Shown here one piece after another: positions 1 through 9,218 of a stretch of DNA of 64,000 bases. Positions within the stretch are counted from its first letter, which is position 1, and each line of letters starts with the position of its first letter. The translations under genes and the position numbers were made by a program. The stretch comes from Serratia fonticola (lineage in GTDB: Bacteria; Pseudomonadota; Gammaproteobacteria; Enterobacterales; Enterobacteriaceae): positions 3,534,001-3,598,000 of the forward strand of contig NZ_CP011254.1 of NCBI RefSeq assembly GCF_001006005.1. Direction: 5' to 3'. The notes beneath the pieces are model-generated. The model had not been told where the DNA came from. It did no database searches and saw only the letters and a list, made by a program, of their open reading frames with translations.

Positions 1-390
1 CCGGAATTGGCCGAAGCCATTGCTCGCGCGGTGTTGGCGGTAGACCCTTCGTTACGCTTGGTGGGGTTGGCTGGCAGTGAGCTGATCCGCGCAGGTGAAA
101 AACTGGGGTTGGCGACGCGGCAGGAAGTGTTTGCCGATCGCGGCTATCAGGCCGATGGAACATTGGTGCCTCGTGGGCAACCAGGAGCACTGATCGCCAG
201 TGATGAACTGGCATTGCAACAGACGCTGGAAATGGTTCGCCACCAGCGTGTACGAACCGTTGAGGGGGGCTGGGCCTCCGTCAAGGCTGAAACCGTTTGC
301 CTGCACGGCGACGGGGAACATGCACTGGCCTATGCCAGGAAGCTGAGAGAGAGCTTTGCTCAGCAGCAGATTGGCGTCAGCGCCGCATAA
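1..390 (+). CDS. pxpA: 5-oxoprolinase subunit A (LamB/YcsF family), 5' truncated by window edge
   Basis: The frame is open from base 1 (first codons P-E-L-A-E) and stops with TAA at 388-390, so only the last 129 codons are present; family members are about 245 residues. The residues seen, including a QPGALI segment and a late [10 protein letters not shown] segment, fit the C-terminal half of the LamB/YcsF family. In the known system PxpA works with PxpB and PxpC to open 5-oxoproline to glutamate using ATP in the cytosol. In E. coli pxpA lies beside nei; here three genes, including a pyroglutamyl peptidase, lie between them and support the same pathway. Confidence 0.9.
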   Translation, partial: PELAEAIARAVLAVDPSLRLVGLAGSELIRAGEKLGLATRQEVFADRGYQADGTLVPRGQPGALIASDELALQQTLEMVRHQRVRTVEGGWASVKAETVCLHGDGEHALAYARKLRESFAQQQIGVSAA

Positions 391-456
391 AAAAATAATG
401 ACTACAGCAAACACAACATTGCCCGCAAGACCGAGGGCGACAAGAGGGAAGTGAAT

Positions 457-1188
457 ATGGAACAAGCGGTAAACCTCTGGCCACTGATAGGCATCGCTGC
501 CATCGTGGTTGGATTTGTATTACGTTTTAACCCGGTGCTGGTGGTGATCGCCGCCGGTATTATCACCGGGCTGGCGGCATTGATGCCGCTGGATGTCATT
601 TTGGAAAAGCTCGGCGAGGGCTTCCTCAATACCCGTAACCTGCCGCTGATCCTGCTGTTACCGCTGCCGATTATCGGGCTGTTAGAGCGCCACGGTTTGA
701 AAGAACGTGCGCAGGCGTGGATTGCCAAAATCAAAAGCGCTACCGCCGGGCGTTTACTGATCGTCTACCTGTTTGTGCGTGAAGTAACGGCGGCAATGGG
801 GCTGACCAGCCTGGGCGGCCAACCTCAGATGGTACGTCCGCTGTTGGCACCGATGGCAGAGGGGGCTACGGAAAACCGCTATGGGGAACTGCCGGAGCGT
901 GTGCGCTATCGTCTGCGGGCAATGTCTGCTGCGACCGATAACGTCGGGCTGTTCTTTGGTGAAGATATTTTTGTCGCCTTTGGCGCGATCATCTTTATGC
1001 ATAACTTTATGCTGGAATCCGGCGGCATTCAGACCGAACCGCTGCACATTGCGCTGTGGGGGATCCCAACGGCGATCTTTGCCTTCCTGATCCACTCGTT
1101 CCGTTTGTACCGCATGGACAAACAACTCAACGCTGAACTGAGCAAACTTAACCAGGCTGCGTTGCAGGCCAAGGGAGAAGGCCAATGA
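457..1188 (+). CDS. DUF969 family membrane protein
   Basis: A 243-residue hydrophobic protein with several membrane segments, recognised as DUF969. I choose the ATG at 457 because the GAGGG ribosome-binding sequence at 444-448 is about 8 bases upstream; the in-frame GTG at 451 would be too close. Its end overlaps the next gene by four bases (ATGA at 1185-1188), which suggests translational coupling and a two-component membrane complex. DUF969 and DUF979 genes often sit side by side and their function is not established. Placement between pxpA and pcp leads me to infer transport of 5-oxoproline or pyroglutamyl peptides. Confidence 0.85.
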   Translation: MEQAVNLWPLIGIAAIVVGFVLRFNPVLVVIAAGIITGLAALMPLDVILEKLGEGFLNTRNLPLILLLPLPIIGLLERHGLKERAQAWIAKIKSATAGRLLIVYLFVREVTAAMGLTSLGGQPQMVRPLLAPMAEGATENRYGELPERVRYRLRAMSAATDNVGLFFGEDIFVAFGAIIFMHNFMLESGGIQTEPLHIALWGIPTAIFAFLIHSFRLYRMDKQLNAELSKLNQAALQAKGEGQ

Positions 1189-2192
1189 TATTCCAACAAC
1201 AATATCTCTATTGGCTGGCGGGTGCGGTATTACTGATCGTCGCCGCGATGTCGTTTGGCGATAAGGCCAACCCACGTCGTATCTCTACCGGTCTGTTCTG
1301 GGCCTTGTATGGATTGATCTTCCTGGTGGGGGATTGGACCTATGGGCTATTTGGTTCAGGGGCCGAAGCCAAACGTCAACTGCATATCACCGTGGGCGTG
1401 CTGGTGGTGGTGATGGCTTTGATCGCCGGTTTTGGCGGTGTGCGTCTTGGTAGCTATCATCAGCGCAGCCAGCAAGAGCGCGAAACCAGTGCCAAACGCC
1501 TGGGCAACCGTCTGTTTATCCCGGCGCTGGCGATCCCTGTCGTCACGGTGATCGGCGTGCTGCTGTTCAATAACATCCCAGCCTTGCAACAGGCGGTGTT
1601 TGGCAGCGGTAACCACTCCACCTTGATCACGTTGTTCTCCATGACCCTCGGCTGCTTGCTTGGCCTGGTTATTGCGGTGAAGATGACCCGTGAGAAAATG
1701 TCGCAGCCAGTGCAGGAAGCTCGTCGTCTGCTGGATTCCATCGGCTGGGCCTTCATCCTGCCGCAAATCCTGGCTACTCTTGGCCTGCTGTTCACCGTTG
1801 CGGGCGTCGGCACGGCTATCTCCCATTTAACGCAGGAATACCTGGCGGTAGATAACCGCTTTATCGCCGTAGCGGTGTATGCCATCGGCATGGCCGTATT
1901 AACCATGATCATGGGGAACGCGTTTGCGGCTTTCCCAATTGTCACTGCGGGTATCGGTATCCCGATCCTGGTACTGCAACACGGCGGTAACCCCGCGGTG
2001 ATGGCGGCTATCGGCATGTTCTCCGGCTATTGCGGCACGTTGATGACGCCAATGGCTGCTAACTTTAATATTGTACCGGCGGCGTTACTGGAGTTGCCGG
2101 ACAAGAATGCGGTCATCAAGGCGCAGATACCGACCGGGGTCACGTTGCTGCTGGTTAACGTATTCCTGCTTTATTTCCTGATGTTCCTCTAG
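1185..2192 (+). CDS. DUF979 family membrane protein
   Basis: A 335-residue, very hydrophobic protein with about ten predicted membrane spans, recognised as DUF979, the usual partner of DUF969. It starts at an ATG overlapping the DUF969 stop. The second half has a conserved-looking stretch with [13 protein letters not shown] and [14 protein letters not shown], which resembles the glycine-rich hairpin regions of ion-coupled transporters (inference only). The stop is followed after eight bases by pcp, whose AGGAGA ribosome-binding site directly follows this gene, so the four genes from pxpA to pcp look like one operon. Role as a 5-oxoproline permease is inferred from context. Confidence 0.85.
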   Translation: MIFQQQYLYWLAGAVLLIVAAMSFGDKANPRRISTGLFWALYGLIFLVGDWTYGLFGSGAEAKRQLHITVGVLVVVMALIAGFGGVRLGSYHQRSQQERETSAKRLGNRLFIPALAIPVVTVIGVLLFNNIPALQQAVFGSGNHSTLITLFSMTLGCLLGLVIAVKMTREKMSQPVQEARRLLDSIGWAFILPQILATLGLLFTVAGVGTAISHLTQEYLAVDNRFIAVAVYAIGMAVLTMIMGNAFAAFPIVTAGIGIPILVLQHGGNPAVMAAIGMFSGYCGTLMTPMAANFNIVPAALLELPDKNAVIKAQIPTGVTLLLVNVFLLYFLMFL

Positions 2193-2200
2193 GAGAACGC

Positions 2201-2845
2201 ATGCAGAAAGTATTGATTACCGGCTTTGAGCCGTTTGGCGGCGAGCGTGTCAACCCATCCTGGGAGGTGGTGAAGCAGCTTAACGATCTGGAGCTTGGTG
2301 GGGCGCACATTATCGCGCGCCAGCTACCTTGCGTCTTCGGAGAGGCGTTGACGGTGCTGAACGCGGCCATTGACGAAGTTCAGCCAGCGATGGTGTTGGC
2401 GATCGGCCAGGCGGGCGGGCGTACCGACATCACGCTGGAGCGCGTCGCTATTAACGTCGATGATGCGCGTATTCCCGATAATCAGGGGCAACAGCCGATC
2501 GACCAGGTCATTGTGGCAGATGGCCCGGCGGCCTATTTCAGCACCTTGCCGATCAAGGCGGTGGTGAATGCGATGCGTGAGGCTGGCATTCCGGCCTCGG
2601 TATCACAAACCGCCGGGACCTATGTCTGCAACCATGTGATGTACGGTCTGTTGCACCGCTTGAGCGGGCAGCAGGCGGTGAAGGGCGGCTTTATCCATAT
2701 CCCTTACCTGCCTGAGCAAGCGGCACAGCATCCTGGTGCACCGAGCATGGCAGCCCAGACGGTGCTGTTTGCTTTGGAAATGGCAATTTCGATTGCCTTG
2801 CAGGTAGAGCATGACTTGAAAGTGGTGGGTGGCGCCACGCACTGA
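2201..2845 (+). CDS. pcp: pyrrolidone-carboxylate peptidase (pyroglutamyl peptidase I)
   Basis: A 214-residue cytosolic cysteine peptidase of family C15, which removes N-terminal pyroglutamate from peptides. The catalytic triad is visible: Glu80 in [13 protein letters not shown], Cys143 in [12 protein letters not shown] and His166 in [11 protein letters not shown]. The N-terminal FEPFGGE and NPSW motifs are also intact. The start ATG follows AGGAGAAC at good spacing. Its product, 5-oxoproline, is the substrate of the PxpABC enzyme encoded upstream, so the cluster forms a salvage route from pyroglutamyl peptides to glutamate. Confidence 0.95.
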   Translation: MQKVLITGFEPFGGERVNPSWEVVKQLNDLELGGAHIIARQLPCVFGEALTVLNAAIDEVQPAMVLAIGQAGGRTDITLERVAINVDDARIPDNQGQQPIDQVIVADGPAAYFSTLPIKAVVNAMREAGIPASVSQTAGTYVCNHVMYGLLHRLSGQQAVKGGFIHIPYLPEQAAQHPGAPSMAAQTVLFALEMAISIALQVEHDLKVVGGATH

Positions 2846-2918
2846 GGTCATTTATGCTACCTCCATGTTAACCCTAGGGTTCGGCTTGCCGGACCCTTTT
2901 CAATCAAGGAGTTTGTCC

Positions 2919-3710
2919 ATGCCAGAAGGGCCGGAGATCCGCCGGGCGGCAGATAAGCTGGCGGCGGTGATGATCGAGCAACCACTGACCGAAGTCTGGT
3001 TTGCTTTCCCGCAACTGAAACACTATCAGGTCGAGCTGGTCGGTGAACGTATCACCGCCATCGAACCGCGTGGTAAAGCCTTGTTAACCGATTTCTCCAA
3101 CGGTTTGACCATGTACAGCCACAACCAGCTCTATGGCGTGTGGAAGGTGGTGCTAGCTGGCGAAACGCCAGAAACCAAGCGCGATTTGCGGGTGCGATTG
3201 GAGACGGCCGAGTGGGCGATTTTGTTGTACAGCGCTTCGGATATCACCATTGCGCCGCGCGGTGAGATCGAGCAGCACCCGTTTTTAAAACGTATTGGCC
3301 CTGACGTGCTGGATATGGCTCTGACCGTAGAGCAGGTGGAACAGCGGTTGTTATCGCCGGCGTTTTGTAAGCGCCAGTTAGGCGGGATGCTGCTGGATCA
3401 GTCTTTTCTGGCTGGCCTGGGCAACTACCTGCGAGCCGAGATTTTGTGGCAGGCAGAACTTGCACCCAAGCATAAACCGCAGGATCTCACCCCTGATGCG
3501 CTACATCAGTTGGCGCAGGCGCTGTTGGATATTCCACGCATTTCATATCAGACCCGTGGTCAGGTAGATGAAAATCGCCATCACGGCACACTGTTCAGCT
3601 TCAAGGTGTTTCATCGCAGCGGTGAGCCTTGTCCGCGCTGTGGGGCAATGATCGAGAAAACGGCGCTATCTTCGCGACCGTTTTATTGGTGCCCGGTTTG
3701 CCAGAAGTAA
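2919..3710 (+). CDS. nei: endonuclease VIII, DNA glycosylase/AP lyase
   Basis: A 263-residue protein, the same length as E. coli Nei. It excises oxidised pyrimidines and cleaves the abasic site. The start at 2919 is fixed by biology: the catalytic residue must be Pro2 after Met removal, and the protein starts [14 protein letters not shown] with the active-site Glu3 next to it. An AAGGAG site lies upstream. The C-terminus has the four-cysteine zinc finger (CPRCG and CPVCQK). A longer frame upstream would bury Pro2 and is rejected. The gene is followed by a hairpin that mainly serves gltA on the other strand. Confidence 0.96.
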   Translation: MPEGPEIRRAADKLAAVMIEQPLTEVWFAFPQLKHYQVELVGERITAIEPRGKALLTDFSNGLTMYSHNQLYGVWKVVLAGETPETKRDLRVRLETAEWAILLYSASDITIAPRGEIEQHPFLKRIGPDVLDMALTVEQVEQRLLSPAFCKRQLGGMLLDQSFLAGLGNYLRAEILWQAELAPKHKPQDLTPDALHQLAQALLDIPRISYQTRGQVDENRHHGTLFSFKVFHRSGEPCPRCGAMIEKTALSSRPFYWCPVCQK

Positions 3711-3715
3711 CCCAT

Positions 3716-3742
3716 AAAAAAACGCTGCCAGTGGGGCAGCGT
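3716..3742 (-). terminator. gltA rho-independent terminator
   Basis: The stem ACGCTGCC/GGCAGCGT (3722-3729 and 3735-3742) is followed, reading on the minus strand, by a run of about seven T. It lies 55 bases past the gltA stop codon and also falls just after nei on the plus strand. Confidence 0.85.
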
Positions 3743-3797
3743 CAAGTCGATTGGGTCATTAGCCGAGTTGGGGCGAATATGACGCCCCTGCTAAAGC

Positions 3798-5087
3798 TTA
3801 CTTCTTAACCTGAGACTTGAACTCACGCTCGGCATAGCCGGTATACAGCTGACGCGGACGAGCGATCTTGATGCCTTCGTCGTGCATTTCGTTCCAGTGG
3901 GCAATCCAGCCAATGGTACGGGCAATTGCGAAGATCACCGTAAACATGGAAGAAGGAATACCCATTGCTTTCAGGATGATACCTGAATAGAAATCGACGT
4001 TCGGGTACAGTTTCTTCTCGATGAAGTACGGGTCGTTCAACGCGATGTGTTCCAGCTCCATCGCCACCTGCAGCAGGTTGTCGTCTTTCTTGTTCAGTTC
4101 TTTCAGCACTTCGTGACAGGTTTCACGCATCACGGTGGCGCGTGGATCGTAGTTTTTGTACACGCGGTGGCCAAAGCCCATCAGACGGAACGAGTCATTC
4201 TTGTCTTTGGCGCGTTTGATGAACTCAGGGATGTGCTCAACGGTTTTGATCTCTTCGAGCATCTTCAGTGCTGCTTCGTTGGCACCGCCGTGCGCTGGCC
4301 CCCACAGGGAAGCGATACCGGCCGCGATACAGGCAAACGGGTTGGCACCTGATGAACCGGCGGTACGCACGGTGGAGGTGGACGCGTTCTGCTCATGGTC
4401 GGCATGCAGGATCAGAATACGATCCATGGCGCGTTCCAGCACTGGATTCACCACGTACTCTTCGCAAGGTGTAGCAAACATCATGCGCAGGAAGTTACCG
4501 GCGTAGGACAGGTCGTTGCGTGGATAAACAAACGGCTGGCCGAGAGAATACTTGTAACACATCGCTGCCACGGTAGGCATTTTGGACAGCAGGCGGAACG
4601 CGGTGATCTCACGGTGACGTTCATTGTTGACGTCCAGCGCATCGTGATAGAACGCAGCCAGGGCACCTGTCACGCCGCACAGCACCGCCATTGGGTGCGA
4701 GTCACGGCGGAAACCACGGAACAGATGGGTGATCTGGTCGTGGATCATGGTGTGGCGGGTTACCGTGGTTTTGAAAGTTTCGAACTCTTCAGCGCTCGGG
4801 GTTTCGCCGTACAGCAGGATGTAGCACACCTCCAGGTAGGAGGACTCTTTTGCCAACTGCTCAATCGGGAAGCCGCGGTGCAGCAGGATACCTTTGTCGC
4901 CGTCGATGAACGTGATTTTGGATTCACAGGAAGCGGTAGAAGTAAAGCCGGGATCAAATGTGAAATAACCTTTGGAGCCCAGGGCGCGTACGTCAATCAC
5001 ATCAGGGCCCAGTGAAGGGGTGAGCACGCCCAGTTCGATCGGAGCTTCGCCGTTGTTGATGCTTAGCGTCGCTTTCTTATCAGTCAT
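3798..5087 (-). CDS. gltA: citrate synthase, type II
   Basis: A 429-residue enzyme that condenses oxaloacetate and acetyl-CoA to citrate, the entry step of the TCA cycle. Active-site residues are visible: His266 in [11 protein letters not shown], His307 in [14 protein letters not shown] and Asp365 in NVDFYSG. The length and the N-terminal extra domain match the hexameric NADH-sensitive form of enterobacteria (E. coli 427 residues). An AAGGAG site precedes the ATG. It is divergent from sdhC across a 646-base regulatory region, the arrangement of E. coli. Confidence 0.97.
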   Translation of the reverse strand: MTDKKATLSINNGEAPIELGVLTPSLGPDVIDVRALGSKGYFTFDPGFTSTASCESKITFIDGDKGILLHRGFPIEQLAKESSYLEVCYILLYGETPSAEEFETFKTTVTRHTMIHDQITHLFRGFRRDSHPMAVLCGVTGALAAFYHDALDVNNERHREITAFRLLSKMPTVAAMCYKYSLGQPFVYPRNDLSYAGNFLRMMFATPCEEYVVNPVLERAMDRILILHADHEQNASTSTVRTAGSSGANPFACIAAGIASLWGPAHGGANEAALKMLEEIKTVEHIPEFIKRAKDKNDSFRLMGFGHRVYKNYDPRATVMRETCHEVLKELNKKDDNLLQVAMELEHIALNDPYFIEKKLYPNVDFYSGIILKAMGIPSSMFTVIFAIARTIGWIAHWNEMHDEGIKIARPRQLYTGYAEREFKSQVKK

Positions 5088-5482
5088 TTACAGTCTCCTT
5101 AACGCCTTATTTTAAAAACCTCTAACAACTGAAATACCTTAAATCTCCGCAGGTTGCCCGCAATAAAGTCGAGCGAACGCTAACTCTGTGAGCGACAGCG
5201 CATTTGCGCCGGTAGGGGACAGAGTTTGCACCAGGCGAACAAGACGGGTTAGCAGCCGTTAACGATTCATCGGGATTCGTTATTTTCTTTTAATCATTAC
5301 CTACGATCTGTTTGGAATGTTAACCACATACACTATCGCTACACTGTTGCATAACTTGTGCTTAGGGGGAAGTGTATCCGGTGACCGCTAGTGCATCATA
5401 GGGTTGATTGCTGCCCTATTTGTAATGGAAATGTTGATCTCTTGTCAAATCAGATAATTAATTTCGTGCTAAATGTAATAAT

Positions 5483-5498
5483 CGTGATCTAAATCACT
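5483..5498 (+). promoter_or_regulatory. CRP box upstream of sdhC
   Basis: CGTGA-TCTAAA-TCACT matches the CRP consensus TGTGA-N6-TCACA at eight of ten positions and is symmetric. Its centre is about 80 bases before the predicted sdh transcription start. CRP control of sdh is known in E. coli. Confidence 0.7.
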
Positions 5499-5535
5499 GT
5501 TCTGGGGAAATGTGACCAAAGGGATTGTATGGGAA

Positions 5536-5564
5536 TTGTAATAAGAATGTGAACCTCCTATACT
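5536..5564 (+). promoter_or_regulatory. predicted sdhC sigma-70 promoter
   Basis: TTGTAA at 5536-5541 and TATACT at 5559-5564 are separated by exactly 17 bases. This would give a leader of about 160 bases before sdhC. Confidence 0.6.
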
Positions 5565-5733
5565 GCCGCCAGGTCTCCGGATTACCCTGAAGTAGGAGCA
5601 CCCAGCGTTATCACTACGCGCCGTTTAAGCACTAGGATATCGATGTTTGAGCGCGTGAGGTGTAAGAGTGAAAACTCTTGGACGCTGTCTGATCCCCACC
5701 CAGGTCCGGAGGAAGGAAAATAATAAGAGCTGT

Positions 5734-6123
5734 GTGGGCAAAACCGTGAAAAAACAAAGACCTGTCAATCTGGATCTGCAAACGATCCGGTTTCCTGTAA
5801 CTGCGATAGCGTCCATCTTACACCGAGTCTCTGGCGTAATTACTTTCGTTGCCGTGGGCATTCTCCTCTGGCTGCTGGGTATCTCTCTCTCTTCTCAAGA
5901 GGGCTTCCTGCACGCTGCCGCCATCATGAATAGCTTCTTCGTGAAATTCATTTTCTGGGGGATCCTCACCGCGTTGGCCTATCACATTTGCGGTGGCATT
6001 CGTCACTTGTTAATGGATTTTGGCTATATCGAAGAGAGTTTAGCCGCAGGTACCCGTTCTGCCCAGGTGGCGTTCGGTCTGACCGTCGTGCTGTCAATTC
6101 TGGCTGGAGTCCTCGTATGGTAA
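5734..6123 (+). CDS. sdhC: succinate dehydrogenase cytochrome b556 subunit
   Basis: A 129-residue membrane anchor of complex II, with three membrane spans. The GTG at 5734 is chosen because it gives the E. coli length and register: quinone-site Ser27 and Arg31 and heme ligand His84 (LAYHICGG) fall at the E. coli numbers. The frame is open further upstream to 5668, but that part is unlike the family. The downstream in-frame GTG at 5746 is a possible alternative start. The gene overlaps sdhD by seven bases. Confidence 0.94.
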   Translation: MGKTVKKQRPVNLDLQTIRFPVTAIASILHRVSGVITFVAVGILLWLLGISLSSQEGFLHAAAIMNSFFVKFIFWGILTALAYHICGGIRHLLMDFGYIEESLAAGTRSAQVAFGLTVVLSILAGVLVW

Positions 6124-6464
6124 GCAACGTTTCTGCATTAGGACGTAACGGCGTACACGACTGGTTGTTACTGCGTGCTTCCGCTATCGTCATCACCCTG
6201 TATGTTCTCTATATCCTGGGCTTCGTGGCTACGGCTCCGGACATCACCTATGAAATCTGGCGCGGCTTCTTCGCCACCTCCATTACGAAAGTATTCACCT
6301 TGCTGACATTGCTATCGATCCTGGTTCACGCCTGGGTGGGAATGTGGCAGGTGCTGACGGACTATATCAAGCCACTGGCGTTACGCCTGGTGCTGCAACT
6401 GGCGATTGTCGTCACGTTGCTGGTCTATTTACTGTACGGAACAATCGTAGTGTGGGGTGCTTAA
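6117..6464 (+). CDS. sdhD: succinate dehydrogenase membrane anchor subunit
   Basis: A 115-residue membrane protein, identical in length to E. coli SdhD. With SdhC it binds heme b and ubiquinone in the inner membrane. His71, Asp82 and Tyr83 (VLTDYIKP) fall at the E. coli positions; Tyr83 is a quinone contact in the known structure. The ATG at 6117 overlaps the end of sdhC by seven bases, and sdhA starts on the base after its stop, so translation of the subunits is probably coupled. Confidence 0.96.
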   Translation: MVSNVSALGRNGVHDWLLLRASAIVITLYVLYILGFVATAPDITYEIWRGFFATSITKVFTLLTLLSILVHAWVGMWQVLTDYIKPLALRLVLQLAIVVTLLVYLLYGTIVVWGA

Positions 6465-8231
6465 ATGAAACTGCCAATCAGAGAGTTTGATGCAGTTGTT
6501 ATCGGTGCTGGTGGCGCAGGTATGCGCGCGGCGCTGCAGATTTCCCAGGCGGGCTCAACCTGTGCCCTGCTTTCCAAAGTATTCCCGACCCGTTCCCATA
6601 CCGTGTCTGCACAAGGCGGCATTACCGTAGCCTTGGGCAATAACCACGAAGACAACTGGGAATGGCATATGTACGACACGGTGAAAGGTTCCGACTATAT
6701 CGGTGACCAGGACGCCATTGAATATATGTGTAAAACCGGCCCGGAAGCGATTCTGGAGTTGGAACACATGGGCCTGCCGTTCTCCCGTCTGGACGATGGC
6801 CGCATTTATCAACGCCCGTTTGGCGGCCAGTCACTGAACTTTGGTGGCGAGCAGGCGGCCCGTACCGCTGCGGCGGCAGACCGTACCGGTCACGCGTTGT
6901 TGCACACCCTTTATCAGCAGAACCTGAAAAACCACACCACCATCTTCTCCGAGTGGTATGCGCTGGATCTGGTGAAAAACCAGGATGGTGCGGTAGTCGG
7001 TACCACCGCTATCTGTATCGAAACCGGTGAAGTCGTGTACTTCAAGGCCAAGGCAACCATTCTGGCTACCGGTGGGGCAGGCCGTATTTACCAATCCACC
7101 ACCAACGCCCACATCAATACCGGTGACGGTGTCGGTATGGCGCTGCGTGCCGGTGTACCGGTGCAGGATATGGAAATGTGGCAGTTCCACCCAACCGGTA
7201 TTGCCGGGGCTGGCGTACTGGTCACCGAAGGTTGTCGCGGTGAAGGTGGTTACCTGCTGAACAAACATGGCGAACGTTTCATGGAACGTTATGCGCCAAA
7301 TGCCAAAGATCTGGCGGGCCGTGACGTTGTGGCACGTTCGATCATGATTGAGATCCGTGAAGGCCGCGGCTGTGACGGTCCATGGGGCCCACATGCCAAA
7401 CTGAAACTGGATCACCTGGGCAAAGAAGTGCTGGAGTCCCGCCTGCCGGGCATTCTGGAGCTGTCCCGTACCTTCGCTCACGTCGATCCGGTGAAAGAGC
7501 CGATCCCGGTTATTCCAACCTGCCACTATATGATGGGCGGTATTCCGACCAAAGTAACCGGCCAGGCGCTGACCGTGAACGAGAAAGGCGAAGACGTGGT
7601 GATCCCGGGTCTGTTCGCGGTCGGCGAAATTGCCTGCGTATCGGTACACGGCGCCAACCGTCTGGGTGGCAACTCGCTGCTGGATCTGGTGGTGTTTGGT
7701 CGCTCTGCCGGTATGCACCTGCAAGAGTCGTTGGCAGAGCAGGGCGAAAGCCGCGAAGCCAGCGAATCGGACGTCGAAGCTTCGCTGGATCGTCTGAACC
7801 GTTGGAACAACACCCGTTCTGGTGAAGATCCGGTGGAAATTCGTAAGGCACTGCAATCCTGTATGCAGCATAACTTCTCGGTGTTCCGCGAAGGTGATGC
7901 GATGGCGAAAGGGTTGGAAGAGCTGAAAGTGATCCGTGAACGTCTGAAGAACGCACGCCTGGATGATACCTCCAGCGAATTCAACACCCAGCGCATCGAA
8001 TGCCTGGAGTTGGATAACTTGATGGAGACCGCGTATTCCACCGCCGTGTCGGCCAACTTCCGTACCGAGAGCCGTGGCGCGCATAGCCGCTTCGACTACC
8101 CGGAGCGTGACGATGCCAACTGGCTGTGCCATTCGCTGTATCTGCCGCAATCGGAAAGCATGACGCGTCGTGAAGTGAACATGCAACCGAAGCTGCGCGC
8201 GGCATTCCCGCCGAAAGTGCGTTCTTACTAA
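6465..8231 (+). CDS. sdhA: succinate dehydrogenase flavoprotein subunit
   Basis: A 588-residue FAD subunit, exactly the E. coli length, that oxidises succinate to fumarate on the cytosolic face of complex II. The N-terminal Rossmann motif [11 protein letters not shown] binds FAD, and His45 in [10 protein letters not shown] is the covalent FAD attachment residue. Substrate-binding stretches MWQFHPTGI and [10 protein letters not shown] and the C-terminal region [13 protein letters not shown] are intact. It follows sdhD with no gap. Confidence 0.98.
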   Translation: MKLPIREFDAVVIGAGGAGMRAALQISQAGSTCALLSKVFPTRSHTVSAQGGITVALGNNHEDNWEWHMYDTVKGSDYIGDQDAIEYMCKTGPEAILELEHMGLPFSRLDDGRIYQRPFGGQSLNFGGEQAARTAAAADRTGHALLHTLYQQNLKNHTTIFSEWYALDLVKNQDGAVVGTTAICIETGEVVYFKAKATILATGGAGRIYQSTTNAHINTGDGVGMALRAGVPVQDMEMWQFHPTGIAGAGVLVTEGCRGEGGYLLNKHGERFMERYAPNAKDLAGRDVVARSIMIEIREGRGCDGPWGPHAKLKLDHLGKEVLESRLPGILELSRTFAHVDPVKEPIPVIPTCHYMMGGIPTKVTGQALTVNEKGEDVVIPGLFAVGEIACVSVHGANRLGGNSLLDLVVFGRSAGMHLQESLAEQGESREASESDVEASLDRLNRWNNTRSGEDPVEIRKALQSCMQHNFSVFREGDAMAKGLEELKVIRERLKNARLDDTSSEFNTQRIECLELDNLMETAYSTAVSANFRTESRGAHSRFDYPERDDANWLCHSLYLPQSESMTRREVNMQPKLRAAFPPKVRSY

Positions 8232-8247
8232 TTGCGGAGCTCGATTG

Positions 8248-8964
8248 ATGAAACTTGAATTCTCTATCTATCGCTACAATCCGGATGTTGATAGCGCCCC
8301 GCATATGCAGGACTACAGCCTGGAAGCGGAAGAAGGCCGTGACATGATGCTGCTGGATGCGTTGATCCAGCTGAAAGAAAAGGACCCGACCTTATCTTTC
8401 CGCCGCTCTTGCCGTGAAGGCGTGTGCGGTTCAGACGGCATCAATATGAACGGTAAGAATGGCCTAGCCTGTATCACCCCAGTCTCGTCGTTGCGTAAAG
8501 GCAACAACAAGATTGTGATCCGCCCGCTGCCGGGGTTACCGGTGGTGCGCGATCTGGTGGTGGATATGGGGCAGTTCTATACCCAGTATGAAAAGATCAA
8601 GCCGTTCTTGATTAATGATGGCAAGAATCCTCCGGCGCGTGAGCACCTGCAAACGCCGGATCAGCGGGAAAAACTGGATGGATTGTACGAATGTATTCTC
8701 TGTGCCTGTTGCTCCACCTCTTGCCCATCGTTCTGGTGGAACCCTGACAAGTTTGTTGGCCCGGCCGGTCTGTTGGCGGCGTACCGCTTCCTGATCGACA
8801 GCCGTGATACGGAAACTGAAGCACGATTGGACGATCTGAACGACGCTTTCAGTGTTTTCCGCTGCCATAGCATTATGAATTGTGTCAGTGTATGTCCTAA
8901 GGGCTTGAATCCGACCCGTGCAATTGGTCATATCAAGTCTATGCTGCTGCAACGCGGCGCATAA
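8248..8964 (+). CDS. sdhB: succinate dehydrogenase iron-sulfur subunit
   Basis: A 238-residue protein, the E. coli length, carrying electrons from FAD to quinone. The 2Fe-2S motif CREGVCGSDG with a later cysteine in GLAC, the cluster motif CILCACCSTSCPS and the final CVSVCPKGLNP provide ligands for the 2Fe-2S, 4Fe-4S and 3Fe-4S centres. The ATG at 8248 is preferred over the in-frame TTG at 8245. A GCGGAG site lies upstream. Confidence 0.97.
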   Translation: MKLEFSIYRYNPDVDSAPHMQDYSLEAEEGRDMMLLDALIQLKEKDPTLSFRRSCREGVCGSDGINMNGKNGLACITPVSSLRKGNNKIVIRPLPGLPVVRDLVVDMGQFYTQYEKIKPFLINDGKNPPAREHLQTPDQREKLDGLYECILCACCSTSCPSFWWNPDKFVGPAGLLAAYRFLIDSRDTETEARLDDLNDAFSVFRCHSIMNCVSVCPKGLNPTRAIGHIKSMLLQRGA

Positions 8965-8978
8965 ACAGAACGAGATGC

Positions 8979-9002
8979 TGCGCCGGTGTCTTTACCGGCG
9001 CA
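8979..9002 (+). repeat. hairpin after sdhB
   Basis: TGCGCCGGT and ACCGGCGCA form a perfect 9-bp stem around a six-base loop. No T-run follows, so I read it as an mRNA-stabilising or processing hairpin within the sdh-suc operon rather than a terminator. Confidence 0.6.
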
Positions 9003-9011
9003 CATCCCAAG

Positions 9012-9088
9012 AGGGGATCTCTAAAAACTGACCCGTGATTGTGGTTAAAGGCAATCAGGTTTGTCCCGCCGGTTTTTAGAGGTTCCTT
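9012..9088 (+). ncRNA. structured intercistronic RNA between sdhB and sucA
   Basis: Bases 9012-9028 can pair with 9072-9088 in a 17-bp helix with three G-U pairs; the core CTCTAAAAAC/GTTTTTAGAG is a perfect 10-bp inverted repeat. Inside is a second hairpin, TGATTG (9036-9041) with CAATCA (9052-9057). The structure ends 130 bases before sucA. It could control relative sucA expression or act as an RNase site. Function is unknown. Confidence 0.5.
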
Positions 9089-9218
9089 GTATGGGGCCGC
9101 AAGGTCCAAAACAGAACGTGCACTTGTATAAGCACGTCTAGTGAACCGTTAAGCGTACCATTACGGTAATTATGTTAACCACGGCGAAAACTGAAGCTTT
9201 AAAGCTTAAGGGATCAAA

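Larger units (their letters stand above)
5088..5733. promoter_or_regulatory. gltA-sdhC divergent regulatory region
   Basis: This 646-base stretch has no convincing gene. It contains the CRP-like site and sdh promoter listed separately, and several TTAAC-rich stretches (5258-5330) that could bind ArcA (inference). The sdhC leader is about 160 bases long. I could not pick a confident gltA promoter on the minus strand. Confidence 0.7.

Noticed and set aside
5668-5733. Longer SdhC N-terminus
   Set aside because: It would shift the known heme and quinone residues from their E. coli positions and adds a charged stretch not seen in the family.
6831-8186. Open frame of 451 codons on the minus strand opposite sdhA
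   Set aside because: Shadow of codon bias in sdhA; no ribosome-binding site or recognisable domain.
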